A stretch of 64,000 nt of DNA from Ananas comosus (taxonomy: Eukaryota; Streptophyta; Magnoliopsida; Poales; Bromeliaceae). Of the stretch, positions 31,184 through 43,245 are shown piece by piece. Below the pieces are notes generated by a model, which was given only the letters and a program-made list of their open reading frames with translations, did no database searches and was not told the DNA's origin. The number at the start of each line of letters is the position of its first letter. The first letter of the stretch is position 1. The position numbers and the translations under genes are program-made. Where the stretch lies: positions 8,549,388 to 8,613,387 of the forward strand of contig NC_033628.1 in the NCBI RefSeq assembly GCF_001540865.1. The letters are read 5' to 3'.

Positions 31184-33089
31184 CCCTCCAAAAGCCTCCT
31201 ATATATGAAATGGAATGTGATTTGCCCATGGTCTGAAACTTCACCTGCAACCCACTCCACACACCCAAACAAACACCTCCTTTTCCCTCTTCCCAACCTT
31301 TCCCTCTCTCATGGACTATTTTTTACTATCTAAGGAAACCCAGTTCCAGTTAATTGTATCATCTCCCCTACTGTGTCTCCAAGAAGGAGCTCTCTTTTAC
31401 AACACTTCACTTTTGCTTTGCTGAGCCATTTCCATGTAAGGCCTCATGTGCTGCACTGCTAAACCAACACAGGGAGAGAACTTAATTAATTAATGCATTA
31501 ATGCTCCCCCCACCCCCACACCATTCACATTCACATCTCTCTTTATGGGATATATATATAGTTGCATGAGACAAGTTTAGGTGTTAGATACCTTTCTAGT
31601 TCATAATAAGATGGGGATAAAAATGTCCTCAACTATAGTCCTTTTTTGAATTGGCCCCCTCATCTTTAACAATCCATAGTTAAAACCCTCTGAATTACTG
31701 TAGCTTTATTTGCTAAAAAAATAATTAAAATTATTGAACTTGTTAAAATTATCAGTAAAAATATCAGGTGATTAGAGCGTCAATCAAAACGTCTGAAGTT
31801 GAGAGGGCCATTTCAAGAGAGCCTATATTTGAGGCGGTCTCGTACAATATTATATTAATATAATTGTCGGTGAATTTGATAAAAAAAAATTCAATTTATT
31901 TGACTAAAAATAGCTAAATTTCTGCAAATTAAAAATTGAGAGAGTATTAGCCGAAAGGCCGACTGCATATTGTTGAGGAGGGTCTCTATACATCTCAATG
32001 TTACTTTGTTGTAATTTCTATCTCCAACTTTCAGAATTATTGCAATTAAATCATAATAACTTAATTTAATTGACGAAATATTGATGTATCGCTAAGGTAT
32101 AAGTGTTGCAACAGTGTTATGATTAATTGATAATGCACCAATAAATGAGATGTAACATCACTTTTATATAGGCGATGCATTAATAAGTAGTCGACTAAAT
32201 TAGATTGTGAAATTTGATTGTAATAATTCTAGAAGTTTCCACCAAATTTACCATAAATTAAAGCTTGAGGACTAAACTGTCACCCAACTTATAGTTTGAG
32301 GATCAAACATGCAATTTACTCATTTATAATATATAGAACATTTGATGAGAGAGAAAATAGAGTTAGTGTCATTAATCATCATTTGGGAAAGATGTGTAAA
32401 AATATCTTTTGGGTGATTGCATGATTATGAATAATTTAATTAGCTATTGATAATTAATAAAAAAATGCATTGCCTTTTCTAGGGTCTTCTACTTTGTTCA
32501 AAAAGAGAGATTCTCTAATATTTCATGTTGGTGAAATTGTATGGATTACCCCTCAACTACCGAAGTAACACATTTAACTTCTTCTTTTTTTTCTTTTAAT
32601 TGAGAACCCCACAATTTCTATGTTTTTTTATTTGAATTTTTATATTTGATTAAGTTAAATTTTATTAAGTATAGTGACTCTACTGGTTATTAACTATAAT
32701 CTGACTTTATTTGCTAAAAAATAATTAAAGTAATTAAATTCGATGAAATGACCTATAAATTTGATAAAATTTTAAATTTTTTGACTAAAATCATGTAATT
32801 CTAAAAAATTAAAAGTTACGGGGACTCATTCAAAAAATATTATTAATAATAAGGGGGCTATTTCATAACGACCTATTTAGCTGAGGGGGTATCTGTATAT
32901 TTTTACTTTCATGTAAATGTGATACTAATATTTATAAAAAAGAGCAAGAGAGTCATATTCCAACAAAAAGATTGTGTAACATTCAAGCCAGGGTTAAAAC
33001 CTATATTTCAACATATAAATTCTTCTACTCTACAAAATATATATATATATATATAAATAATAATAATATTATATATTATAATATTAATA
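31182..33089. other. Intergenic DNA, no gene recognised
   Basis: 31190-31520 has promoter-like mixed composition (C-rich tracts, a CTATATATGAAATGG stretch) but no coding region follows within 2 kb. The rest is AT-rich. Confidence 0.45.
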
Positions 33090-33590
33090 TAATTAATGTG
33101 CGACTAGATGTTATGGAAGCATCGAGGCTCCGTGCTCCTTTGTTTCGATGTCGCTTTCAAGACATTCGGCCGTTAGGACTTGACTAAGTATTGAAGAATA
33201 AAAAAAATTGCAGATTTTTTAAACATTGCTTATTGATGAATTGGCTAAAATCAACAGGCCGAAAATAAAAATCTACATATAGATCCTTTAAATAAATTTT
33301 AGATCAAAGTATATGGGGATCTTATTTTATATGGTATAAAATTTTCTATCATTAGAAATTTCATGTGATGAAATTTCTACACGTAAACTGCAACTCGTCA
33401 CTACGAGCCTATAAATATTGATTTGAGCACTACTTCGTACTAGGCAAATATATGGGAATACAAAATTATTTTCTAAGTCTTAAAATTTCTAGATCAACTC
33501 TAACGAGCGATCGTCGAATCGGGGAGAAAATCGAACATCGAAACAATTGAACAAGGCTACGGCTTCATAACATATCAGCCCTTATATAAT
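33090..33590. repeat. Fold-back MITE family A, eroded copy
   Basis: Starts near a GGAAGCATCGAGGCTCCGTGC-like end (a degraded terminal hairpin) and includes TCGATGTCGC and, near the right, GATCAACTCTAACGAGCGATCG, matching the family's inner arms. TA-rich flanks. Confidence 0.55.
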
Positions 33591-33854
33591 AATATATATA
33601 TTGAAACTATAATAGCATCAAAAATCTATAATTTCTATACTGGATTAAAGACTAGCAGTCTAGGATATATGGGCCAAGGGAATAGTGTTGTAATAGTATA
33701 ATCGAACGTATAAAATATAAAAAGACAAATTACGCAAAAACTTATAGCGCCAAATTTTTGGGTGCTAATCGAAGCACCCAGACTAACTATATATAATATA
33801 ATTATATAGTAGATATATTATAATACTAAGATAGTATATAATAAATGAGAGAGA
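33591..33854. repeat. Small palindromic element, family A-like
   Basis: Contains a stretch from AATAGCATC to GGGTGCTAATCGAAGCACCC between TA runs, ending in a hairpin-like GGGTGC...GCACCC. Same architecture as the short copies at 36098 and 36356; boundaries not fixed. Confidence 0.35.
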
Positions 33855-33861
33855 GAGAGAG

Positions 33862-34312
33862 AGATCAACTCAATTCTATTTTAAGAGGAAGAGCTTCGTT
33901 CTCAAACTACGTCTTTTAGTGAAAAATCTATGATATCGATACTAGTTGATTAGAATATTATAACATTAGAAACAAATTTTATAATTTTAAATTCGGTATA
34001 TAATTAATGAGATAAAAGAACATAAAAACATAATTCTATAAAGATTAGATTGTTTCATTTCATGATCAAATTATCAAACGTTATTATAGTATAAAAATTT
34101 GCTACAGAAATTCAGCTGTTTGATGTTTTATACAACATTAAAAGAAACGCATAATCGTCTGTAATCTTGATAAATACTAAATAATTTTAAAATCATAAAT
34201 TAGTTCAAACACTTTAAATATTTATATCAATTTTAAGTTTTGATATTCATTCAAAATTTCTATCATCTAAAATACTTGAGCACGAAGTCCCGTTCCAAAG
34301 ATAGAAACAGAT
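33862..34312. repeat. Fold-back MITE family A-like, strongly eroded
   Basis: Between a GA run and a CT run. Right end TATCATCTAAAATACTTGAGC followed by GGAACGG-like hairpin debris. Low similarity, placed mainly by position and fold-back shape. Confidence 0.3.
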
Positions 34313-34385
34313 CTCTCTCTCGAGTCTCTCTCTCTTCTCTCTCTATATAATAATAATATATATATACATATGGAAGGAAGAGAAA

Positions 34386-34886
34386 GAGTAAGGCTACACA
34401 ATAATCTTTTGGAAGCACGACCTTCAGTCTCAGTCTTTTCGTTGCGATATTGAATGTGATGGCTACTCCGTAAACTCTATCTAATATTTAAATATATAAA
34501 TAAATTTTTATTATTTTGATTATTTCTATGATTGAAGGATCAAAATCAATAATTAATGGCGAACGTTGCAAGTTTAACATGGTGAAATTTCAAATCACGA
34601 ATTTTGATAGAAAATTCTTTATACTATATAAAACAAGATCAATATCTTTAATCTAAAATTTTAATGTCGTATTATCATGTTTTGTAAGATTTTTATTTTC
34701 AGCCGTTGATTTTGAGTCCCTTCTTTCACTAGGCAAATAATATTAAAAAATCGCATAATTTATTTTCTAACTGTTTCAAATACTCTAGATCAAGTTTAAC
34801 GGAGCCGATCGACGATTCGAAAGTCGCAATATGAAACACAACATGGAAGCACGGAAGGCTCCGTGCTTCCAGAAGCATAGTAGCCT

Positions 34887-34891
<5 letters not shown>
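34386..34891. repeat. Fold-back MITE family A, copy with eroded left end
   Basis: Begins GAGTAAGGCTAC and ends GTAGCCTTACTC, exact inverted ends. The right hairpin GGAAGCACGGA-AGGC-TCCGTGCTTCC is intact. The interior (GAGCCGATCGACGATTCGAA near 34800) closely matches the copy at 51853-52392. Confidence 0.75.
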
Positions 34892-34946
<55 letters not shown>

Positions 34947-34958
34947 ATATATATATAT
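34892..34958. repeat. (CT)n then (TA)n microsatellite between two MITEs
   Basis: CT run of about 27 units, then TA. Confidence 0.9.
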
Positions 34959-34963
34959 AAAGA

Positions 34964-35506
34964 GAGTTTGACTGGGCTACTATCGGTAGTGAACTGCTCG
35001 GTTTACTACCGATTTGTTTTTGATGATAGAGCTTCCAAATCGACGATCGGCACCGTTGAACATAATCTAGACCATTTAAATTATCTAGAAATTAAATTTC
35101 ATAATTTTTTGGCATCACTAACTGAACGATTAAAGGGTCACAAAATCTATAATTTTAATGGCCGATATGGTGCGTTTGCTCGTTTAACGATATAGAAGAG
35201 TTCAAATCCACTAAATTTTTCTTAAAAAATTCTTTAAACTATTTAAAATAAGATCTAGACTCTATATCTCAAATATAAAAATTGTATCATCGCTTTTTGA
35301 AGGATATTCATTTCTAGCCATTCATTTTTCTGTTCACTTGATGGACAAGAGAACAATATAAAAAATGAGTGAAATTTGATTTCCAGATAGTTTAAATAGT
35401 TTAGATCATGTTTAACGGTGCCGATCATCAATTTAGAAGCTCTATCATCGAAAATAAATCGGTAGTAAACGGCTCGGTTTACTACCGATAGTATTCTAGC
35501 AAAACT
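34964..35506. repeat. Fold-back MITE family A, full copy
   Basis: 543 bp. Left GAGTTTGACTGGGCTACTATC, right complement AGTTTTGCTAGAATACTATC. Both terminal hairpins present: left GGTAGTGAAC...GGTTTACTACC (one mismatch), right GGTAGTAAAC...GGTTTACTACC (perfect). Inner arms TCGACGATCGGCACCGTT and AACGGTGCCGATCATCAA pair. Confidence 0.88.
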
Positions 35507-35525
35507 ATATATATATATAGAGAGA

Positions 35526-36062
35526 GAGTTAGGCTCCTATGCTTTCGAAAGTACGGGAGGCCCCGTGCTTGTAAGTTGTTTTTGATGATGGGACATCCGA
35601 TTCGGCGATCGGTTCCGTTAAACTTGATCTACGCTATTGGAACTATCTAGAAACCAAATTTCATAATTTTTTGATTTCGTTTGTCTAGTGAACGAGTAGC
35701 CTCAAAATGAACGGCTGAAAATGAAAATCTCATAAAAATAATGATAAAAGATTCAAATTTTAAATCGGAAGTATTGATCTTGCTACTGATGTTAAGTAGA
35801 ATTTTCTATTAAATTTTCATGTAATTTGGATACTTCTACACCGTTGAATTTAAAAATGCGCCACATCAACCGTTAAAATAGTCATTTTTTAGACCTTTTG
35901 ATCGCTTAGTAAATGATGTCAAAAAAATCTAAAATTTGGTTTCTAGATAGTTCCAATAGGGTAAATCATACCTAACGGAGCCGATCGTCGAATCGAACGT
36001 CCTATCATCGAAAACAACTTACAAGCACGGAGCCTCCCGTACTTTCGAAAGTACGGGAGACG

Positions 36063-36065
<3 letters not shown>
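35526..36065. repeat. Fold-back MITE family A, full copy
   Basis: Starts GAGTTAGGCTCCTATGC, ends at GACGGACT before a (TA)n run. Hairpins use a different stem: left CGAAAGTACGGG-AGG-CCCCGTGCTTG, right CAAGCACGG-AGC-CTCCCGTACTTTCG. Inner arms GGCGATCGGTTCCGTTAA and complement present. Separated from the preceding copy by only about 20 bp of TA/GA. Confidence 0.85.

Positions 36066-36097
<32 letters not shown>
36066..36097. repeat. (TA)n microsatellite
   Basis: Links two MITE copies. Confidence 0.9.
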
Positions 36098-36100
<3 letters not shown>

Positions 36101-36320
36101 GGGCTAGAATACTTGTAAAAGTATCATGGGGTGATACTTGTGTGTTTTTAGCCCTTGGATAGAGAGATGTGAGGTTGAGATGATGGTGGTAGGTGGTGAT
36201 AGGTGGTGGTACGTGGAATAGTGTTTAATCCAAGGGCTATTAATAATCAAAAAGTAGATCCAATGGCTTAAAACCTAATAGCACCATGATGGTGATACTT
36301 GTAAAAGTATTATAGCTCAA

Positions 36321-36323
<3 letters not shown>
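36098..36323. repeat. Short fold-back MITE, family A subtype (226 bp)
   Basis: Left AGGGCTAGAATACTTGTAAA and right complement AGAGTTGAGCTATAATACTT share termini with the long copies, but the interior is unrelated (TAGCCCTTGGATAGAGAGAT, GGTGGTGATAGG). A hairpin AAGTATCA-TGGGG-TGATACTT sits at the left end and CACCAT-G-ATGGTG at the right. Confidence 0.75.
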
Positions 36324-36355
<32 letters not shown>

Positions 36356-36357
<2 letters not shown>

Positions 36358-36604
36358 TCTTTACACTTTTAGAAGTAATAAGTCATTGATATTTGTAAGT
36401 TTTTTATCCTTGGGTTAAGGGATGTACAGTTAGGATGATAGTGCTCTCTTAGGATTGAGCTGGTCTATAATCTATCAGATGAAAATGGTCAAAGAGATGA
36501 TCTAACGACGAAAAACTTACAAGCACCAATTGCTTGGTGATTTTAAAAGCACCGTAGCCAAACACCAATTGCTTTGTGCTTTTAAAAGCACCATAGCCAA
36601 ACAA
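36356..36604. repeat. Short fold-back MITE-like element with doubled right end
   Basis: Left TTACACTTTTAGAAGTAATAAG, interior TTATCCTTGGGTTAAGGGAT like the previous copy. The right end occurs twice in tandem: two CACCAATTGCTT..GTG.TTTTAAAAGCACC units at 36524-36555 and 36562-36594, each ending in TAGCCAAACA. Confidence 0.55.
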
Positions 36605-36619
<15 letters not shown>

Positions 36620-36668
<49 letters not shown>

Positions 36669-36679
36669 TGTGTGTGTGT
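36620..36679. repeat. (GA)n followed by (GT)n
   Basis: Compound microsatellite beside MITE termini. Confidence 0.9.
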
Positions 36680-36961
36680 TCCACTATAATACTATCAATT
36701 TCAAGCATTTAATGCTCCCAAGTTTTTTGCCACTAAATCTACCCTTTTAACTATTTCTACCTCTTAGATCATGTTATTCCACCAATCACTCACTAAACTA
36801 TAAAAAACCACTATTATTCTAATTGCATATTGCTTCATTCAAGAACTAAAAATTTAATAGCGCAAATAACTTAGTGCTTCTAACTGCATATTCCTTCATC
36901 CAAGGACTAAAAATTTAATAGCAGAAATGACTTAGTGCTATTAAAGGTATTTTAGCATATA
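36666..36961. repeat. 296-bp block, copy 1 of an exact duplication
   Basis: Identical base for base to 36963-37258, the two copies being separated by a single N (36962). Most simply an unmerged contig overlap. The block contains a palindromic MITE-like sequence (ATAATACTATCAATTTCAAG to AGTGCTATTAAAGGTATTTT). Confidence 0.9.
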
Positions 36962-36962
36962 N

Positions 36963-37258
36963 GTGTGTGTGTGTGTTCCACTATAATACTATCAATTTCA
37001 AGCATTTAATGCTCCCAAGTTTTTTGCCACTAAATCTACCCTTTTAACTATTTCTACCTCTTAGATCATGTTATTCCACCAATCACTCACTAAACTATAA
37101 AAAACCACTATTATTCTAATTGCATATTGCTTCATTCAAGAACTAAAAATTTAATAGCGCAAATAACTTAGTGCTTCTAACTGCATATTCCTTCATCCAA
37201 GGACTAAAAATTTAATAGCAGAAATGACTTAGTGCTATTAAAGGTATTTTAGCATATA
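36963..37258. repeat. 296-bp block, copy 2 of the exact duplication
   Basis: See copy 1; the flanking genome continues normally after 37258. Confidence 0.9.
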
Positions 37259-37551
37259 TGGAAATTATAGTATCTATAGTGTTTACTATTAAGCAACTGA
37301 ATTTTGATGAAATGTTTGATATATATATATATTATGTACAGACACACCTCAAATGATCTATAATTTCAACATAGAGATAATACAAGAAAAATATCAAAGT
37401 GCTCGTGTATATTATACGAAGGTATTAACTTATTCAAAAATATACTTTTAAAGTAAGAAACATGATGATAAGATTCGAACTTAAGATCTTACATTCTGAT
37501 ACCGTGTAAAATAACTAATTATTATCGATAAAAACCTAATAGTATTTTAAT
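37259..37551. other. AT-rich intergenic DNA
   Basis: No gene recognised. Confidence 0.5.
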
Positions 37552-38088
37552 GAAATAATTGCCTATATATCTTTCAAAACTTTAAAAATTTCTCATTTAT
37601 CCTTACTTTTTTTTCTTTCCAACATACCCCTCATATGTTCCTCCGCTCTTATATGTTCCTCCGTTATTTCAAAATAACCCTACAGTTATCATCCGTTAAA
37701 TTAACCTGTGTTAAATATAAGTTAAATATCTATTAGAGTTAAAAAAAAAAAAATCAAAATGCCTCTTTTGTCCTTAACTTAAAGGCAATAAAAAATGTTG
37801 GTGATGGCAGAAAGGTATATTTGAAAAGATTAAAAAGCAAAATACTTTTTGTACCCCTAACTTAAGGACAAATAAAAAAGTCAATAAAGTTAGAAGAATA
37901 TATTTGAAATGACAAAATAGTAATTTCATACAAATAATAGCTATTGCTAACAGTTTATTAACGAAATTTAATTCTAAAATTATATTTAAAATAGTTTGAA
38001 CATAAAAAAAAGTATTTCAATATTAACCTTCTTAAAAAAATGAATTAGAAAGTCGAAAATTTTTCAAGAATATATAAACAATTGCCCC
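37552..38088. mobile_element. Non-autonomous MULE MITE, no cargo
   Basis: Left GAAATAATTGCCTATATATC, right complement GGGGCAATTGTTTATATATTC. Nine-base flanks TATTTTAAT (37543-37551) and TATTTTAAC (38089-38097) differ at one base. Same family as 5096-5897, sharing the CCCCTCATATGTTCC and GTTAAATATAAG blocks, but without the GC-rich centre. Confidence 0.78.
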
Positions 38089-38097
38089 TATTTTAAC

Positions 38098-40017
38098 GGG
38101 TATCAATTCCTAATTTCTGTGAGCACTAATACATATGTATGTATTTATTTTTAATCTCTTTTTTTTTTTTTTTTTTAAGAAAAGAAAAGGAGGCATGTGG
38201 GTGATCAACATTCGTAGACAAAGCAAATAAGGTAAGCACTACACCTACCACCAATTGGTGACCGTGAGATCGCCCCCCCACCCCCAAGTAGTAGTAGTAT
38301 CTTTCTTTATTCTTTTCTCTTCTGCTTCTTTCTTTTTCTATGTTGTGCGGCAAATAATGATACGTGGACGTATGCATACGTTCATCAAAGATTATTAATT
38401 TATATTATTATATTAAACAAATAAAAAAAAAAAAGAAAAAGAAAAAAGAAAAAGAAAGAGAGGGAAAAATGACGACGCATCGGATTGTGCGAATCATTCA
38501 ATGGAAAGTGTTTGATAGGACTTAAAGGCAATCATAATGAGACCATTTTGCCAAAAAGTGGGCGATTAGAAAAGCCCCTCTTATTAGGCTATGGAGGCAT
38601 CTCCAATTGTACACCAATCTCCCATTTTCATAATTACTTAATTAATTAATTAACTCATTATTCCAACGTACGCGCAACAAATTTCACAGCCTCTTTAATT
38701 CTTCGCAATAGAAAAATAAAATAAAATATTTCTTTTTTATCGTACTTTTTCACTGCACGTATAAACGAGACCACACTTTCTGAATTAAACTTAAAAAAAG
38801 ATAAAATCTAGAGCATTATCGTTATTTTATATTTATTTTAAATGCATATTTTATGTATACGGCGAAAAAAAAAAATCTTAAATAATTCAACATTCTTTCT
38901 GTGTTCTATTTTATATAAATATTTCTTATTTTTTAAAATAGCAACAGTACAAATTACTTATTTTTTGATGGTAAACCCAATTCTGAATGGCACGTGCGTG
39001 ACATTTGAACCCTTTACATGTAGCTTCGCAAAAAATATAAGAAGAGTAAATAGCGTATCAAAATTTCTATCCAAAATTTTTGTATTTAGAGTCGAAATAT
39101 TAGCAGTTTAAAGAAGTTTTGTATATTTTTGAAATAAAGCTATTTAAATCTAAAATAGCATATGAAATGAATTTAATTAATTGTTTAAACTATTATTAAG
39201 ATTCTAGGATCAATTATATATCTTGCTTGTCCAAAAGCAAACTTCGAATCCGCACTCAGATTTTAATTAGGAGAAAAAATAAAAGAAAATTCTGGAGTTT
39301 AATTTTTTTGAACAAAATTTTTTGTCCAAATTTGACTATTTTTTGAATCAAACAAAATCAGATCATACTTTATGTCTCGTAATAATAACAATAATAATAA
39401 TAATAAACCTTTGAAGAGTTTGGAGCGTAAATTGGTGTCGAAATTATAATAAGATATTACGCCTACTTTCGTTTACATGCATATAAATAAAATAGTATAT
39501 TCATACATAAGCCTGCAATTGCATACGTGGAATTCTAACGATCGTTATAGAATTGCACTAATCGATCTCATCCGTCGGATTTTCGTAAATGGAGGTGGAA
39601 AGCGGACATAGTATTACTGGTAATAAGCTAAATATATATTAGTGGAAATTAAGCGTAATTAATTAACGAAGGTTAAATTGCAAAGGAGGTACAATTTGGG
39701 GTGCGCATAGCACACTCCATGGAAAAGGGGGCCGTTCATTTAAAAGATTGTTGAAAATGTGGGTTGATTGTAGTGTATGTTTTTTTCAAATTAATTTTTT
39801 GTTTTCACATGTTGGTGGAGGCTAATGACCCAATACGTCTCGATACACACCATTACCACTTACAAATGGTACGGGCCTTTGATGTGGGACAGGTAATTGC
39901 TCGACCCTACTTGCTCCCACATTTTCCCTGCACCCGGTGCTGCGTTCGCCGTACGCTCTACGCGTCGCACCTAATATTTCTAAATTTCAAAAGCAATTTA
40001 GTAAATATAATCTGTAT
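38098..40017. other. AT-rich intergenic DNA, no gene recognised
   Basis: Poly-T/A runs at 38158-38177 and 38420-38460, a C-run at 38273-38286, (AAT)n at 39390-39405. 39820-39980 is less AT-rich but shows no recognised coding. Confidence 0.5.
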
Positions 40018-40299
40018 TGTGGACCGTAAGCGCTAACCAATTATCTCAAAAATACGTGTTGAAAGGAAGGGAGGGCGCACTAATCGTATTTAAGGACTCA
40101 ACCACAGCGCTCACGGGCTTCGATCCGACTCAACCCACCTGAAGGTTAGGTCTATTGTCGGGCATCTTGCCTTTAGGTCTCTTGTGAACCGCAACACTAC
40201 TCAACTTATTAAACTCATCCAACTCAACTTATTAGTCTTCTCGACCTATTATTATGGGGCAGAAAATAAGACATATTTTAGCCCAATAGTAAATAGTCA
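40018..40299 (-). repeat. Small solo LTR (about 282 bp)
   Basis: Homologous along its length to 56297-56581: GTAAGCGCTAACCAA, GGACTCA.CC.CAGC.CTCACGGG, CTCAACTTATTA, TATTTTAGCCCAATA. Ends TTGTGG... and ...AGTCA approximate TG...CA. No internal retrotransposon sequence nearby. Confidence 0.7.
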
Positions 40300-41217
40300 T
40301 CTAAAATGTTACAGTAGGAAAAAAAAAAAATGTAAGAAATATGTCAAATATATACATATATATGGCTTTTGATATGTAAGTGCTTTGAATATTATAAAAT
40401 AAATTCAATAAAAAAGATTTTGAGCTAGTTTGCGGCATCTATTATTATATAGAGATTCAATTGAGAGAATGGATAGAGTAGGAGATGGATTTGTACATGT
40501 GGTGTAGGCAACCATTTGGGGAACGTGGTGAACCCAACCCCCTACCTTGTAGTTTGTACTCATGCTAGCGGATCCCACCCTAAAGCCTAACTAATACAAG
40601 GTGGCTAGGGTTATTCATATTTTGGGTTACAACCAAACCACTCTCCTCTACTCTACTCCTTGGGCGGTGGCTACTGCAAGAGGCCTAGCTTGTGCTAAGG
40701 ACTTTAATCTAAGATTAGGGGTGTCTCAGAACCATATTAGTTTGGAGCCTTTGGACCAGATTCGTCAGGCTTAATATGATTACTGAGTCGACGGAATCTG
40801 TTGGATAGAAATTAGAAGTGGGGCCCAACCTAGAGATACATGGTGGGTCCACTTAATATACGACGAGCCTATTTCGCTTGCTAAATCGCCAAATACAGTA
40901 TGATTCTTTTTCATCGGGGAGATGTATGCAAAACTCCTGCAAAAATTATCATGATTATACATTGTTATTTAAATTTTGTGATTCATTTCAATCTAAACGA
41001 ACTCTAACAACTATCGATTTCGGGAACTATCATATCTTTAGGAGTATTTAATTTGAGCCCTATTTGACTTTCATATAATGCACATAGTTAATATGCTAAT
41101 GTTTAGAAGGATCCTGTATGTTCCTTCTTTTTGCATCCGTGTCTAATTCTGAGTTCAAATTCGAATTCAATAGCAAAATTTTTCAAACAAGATTTTTTTT
41201 TTTAAAAAAAAAAACAC
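40300..41217. other. Intergenic sequence, no gene recognised
   Basis: Nothing recognised. Confidence 0.5.
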
Positions 41218-41231
41218 ATAAACCTAATGTT

Positions 41232-41387
41232 TTTTCTTTTTTTTTGAGAAATAGGTAGCACGCTACCCGGTTCGTTTACTTCAAAAAAGAATAAACTTAG
41301 CTAGAAATGCGAATCAACTAGAATTCGAATTTGGGTCTCGGGTACCAACCACCAAGCACTTTGCCACTTGCTCTAGGGACGGACAAT
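41232..41387 (-). mobile_element. tRNA-derived SINE with perfect 14-bp target duplication
   Basis: Flanked by ATAAACCTAATGTT at 41218-41231 and 41388-41401. Minus strand starts GTCCGTCCCTAGAGCAAGTG, has a box A-like TGGCAAAGTGCTTGG, a box B-like region AAATTCGAATTC, the body AAACGAACCGGGTAGCGTGC and an A-rich tail. Length 156 bp, Pol III-type internal promoter. Same 3' body as 27216-27390. Confidence 0.92.
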
Positions 41388-41401
41388 ATAAACCTAATGT
41401 T

Positions 41402-42284
41402 AAAACAAGCATATATACTCGTAAGCTTGGGTTAGTTCTTGCCAAAACTTGTTCGGCTAATCCCGTTCCGGTCAGACTCGGGCTACAGGTTAATGGGCTC
41501 GAACCTGAATTTCAAACTCAATTCGAACCGATGGAAATTACCACTTGACTCAACACCCTAAATTAATCCTTTCCACTTATACAAGTGGGCCCCAATCTAC
41601 ACTAGGTCTCCAACCCTATATAGTTGGTGGCTATTAGCTACATATATATGTAGCTTTAATCTCCTAATTGAATCCTATGTTGATATAGTGGACATACACA
41701 TAATCAAGCCTACAACCAAAATTGGTTTCTCATTGTAGTCAGTAGAATCAAAGATATGAACCATAATGGATTAAAGATTAAAGATGGGGGTGCGACACAA
41801 ATTTATTTGCCAATTTATTACCAATTAAGTGGAGGAATTGCTCTAACAAGTAGGTTAGTGTTATGTGCATTTGAGGCAATGGATAGCTGTATTTTAGGGT
41901 GGTCCCATATATATATACATATATCAAGGACTATACCAAATTATTTCCACCTTTAATACATAATTTTATGCACACAATCTCTTCTTTGTTTGCTATAAGT
42001 GAGAGTGGTGATACTTGGACTTCAAAATAGAGTTTCACATTGGACCAGAAGATTGCAAATGGTTTATTTGGTTTCGCGACGGTACGTTCTTAGATGTAGT
42101 TTCTAAACATAATATCTCCAAAAGAAAAGAGAGAGAGAAATTAAAAGACGCTTTAACTATAATCTTAGAAAATATGCAACATTAATTCTTAATCATATCT
42201 GGACTCGAAATATTTCAATAGTCCAAAGATGTGACCTTAAATTAGATGGAGAAAATAAAAACAAATTAGGAGCTTGGTGAGATT
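41402..42284. other. Intergenic sequence, no gene recognised
   Basis: Nothing recognised. Confidence 0.5.
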
Positions 42285-42597
42285 TGAATTCAAAATATAA
42301 TTATACATGAAACAATCGTTTATTTGGAATAACTTGATTAAGTTACAGTAAGATAGAGTAAAAGATTTACAGTACAACGAAAATATTAAATGTGAGTTGG
42401 TGTTTCTAAAATGATCTAATTCTTTTGCTCTATCTTACTGTAACTTAATCAAGTTATTCCAAATAAACGATTGTTTCATGTATAATTATATTTTGAATTC
42501 ANGATTAAGTTACAGTAAGATAGAGTAAAAGATTTACAGTACAACGAAAATATTAAATGTGAGTTGGTGTTTCTAAAATGATCTAATTCTTTTGCTC
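42285..42597. repeat. Exact inverted-plus-direct duplication around a single N
   Basis: 42285-42355 (71 bp) recurs as an exact reverse complement at 42431-42501; then an N at 42502; then 42503-42597 repeats 42336-42430 exactly (95 bp). This is the pattern of a fold-back chimeric read or bad contig join rather than genomic structure. Confidence 0.9.
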
Positions 42598-43183
42598 ATC
42601 AAATATCCACCTCTAGCCATTATTATTATACATAAACCTATGGTTAAATGCTAAAAAATATGCAAGTTTGATGAATGATTTCTACTGTACATGAGTAGAC
42701 CCGATTCGCAATTAATACCAAAGGATTCACAAATTAGAGTTACAGCGAATGTGGGTGTAGGTCCCTTGCATCTAACTAGGTGTAAATTTAGATTTCACTG
42801 CATTGTAAGTAGATTTATTTATAATTAATATTAGATTATATTATGCGGATGAAGATGGAATTAGCATAAAATGTATAGGTTTACAATTCCTATATATATA
42901 TATATATATATCCTTAATTAGTAGGCCGATAATTTATACTGTGAGTTTACTCCAGGGTTGTACATTGTACAAGGATGAGACAAGTTCAATGTCTAGACAT
43001 GTTCAATTTTTAGGATTACTTTTCTTGTCACACTACACCTTTTCTTTTCTGGTCAAACTCCTTGATATGTACAATAATAACTACACCCAATGATAGATGC
43101 AAATAATCAAAAGAGAGTATTAATTTCTTTAAGCTATAATTTCTCCTAGTTTAGCCGGAAATTTCCTCAATTGGCGAAAGTGA
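42598..43183. other. Intergenic sequence, no gene recognised
   Basis: (TA)n at 42892-42911, otherwise nothing recognised. Confidence 0.5.
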
Positions 43184-43186
43184 TAT

Positions 43187-43203
43187 GAGAGAGAGAGAGA
43201 GTG

Positions 43204-43243
<40 letters not shown>
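43187..43243. repeat. (GA)n and (GT)n compound microsatellite
   Basis: GA run then about 18 GT units. Confidence 0.9.
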
Positions 43244-43245
<2 letters not shown>

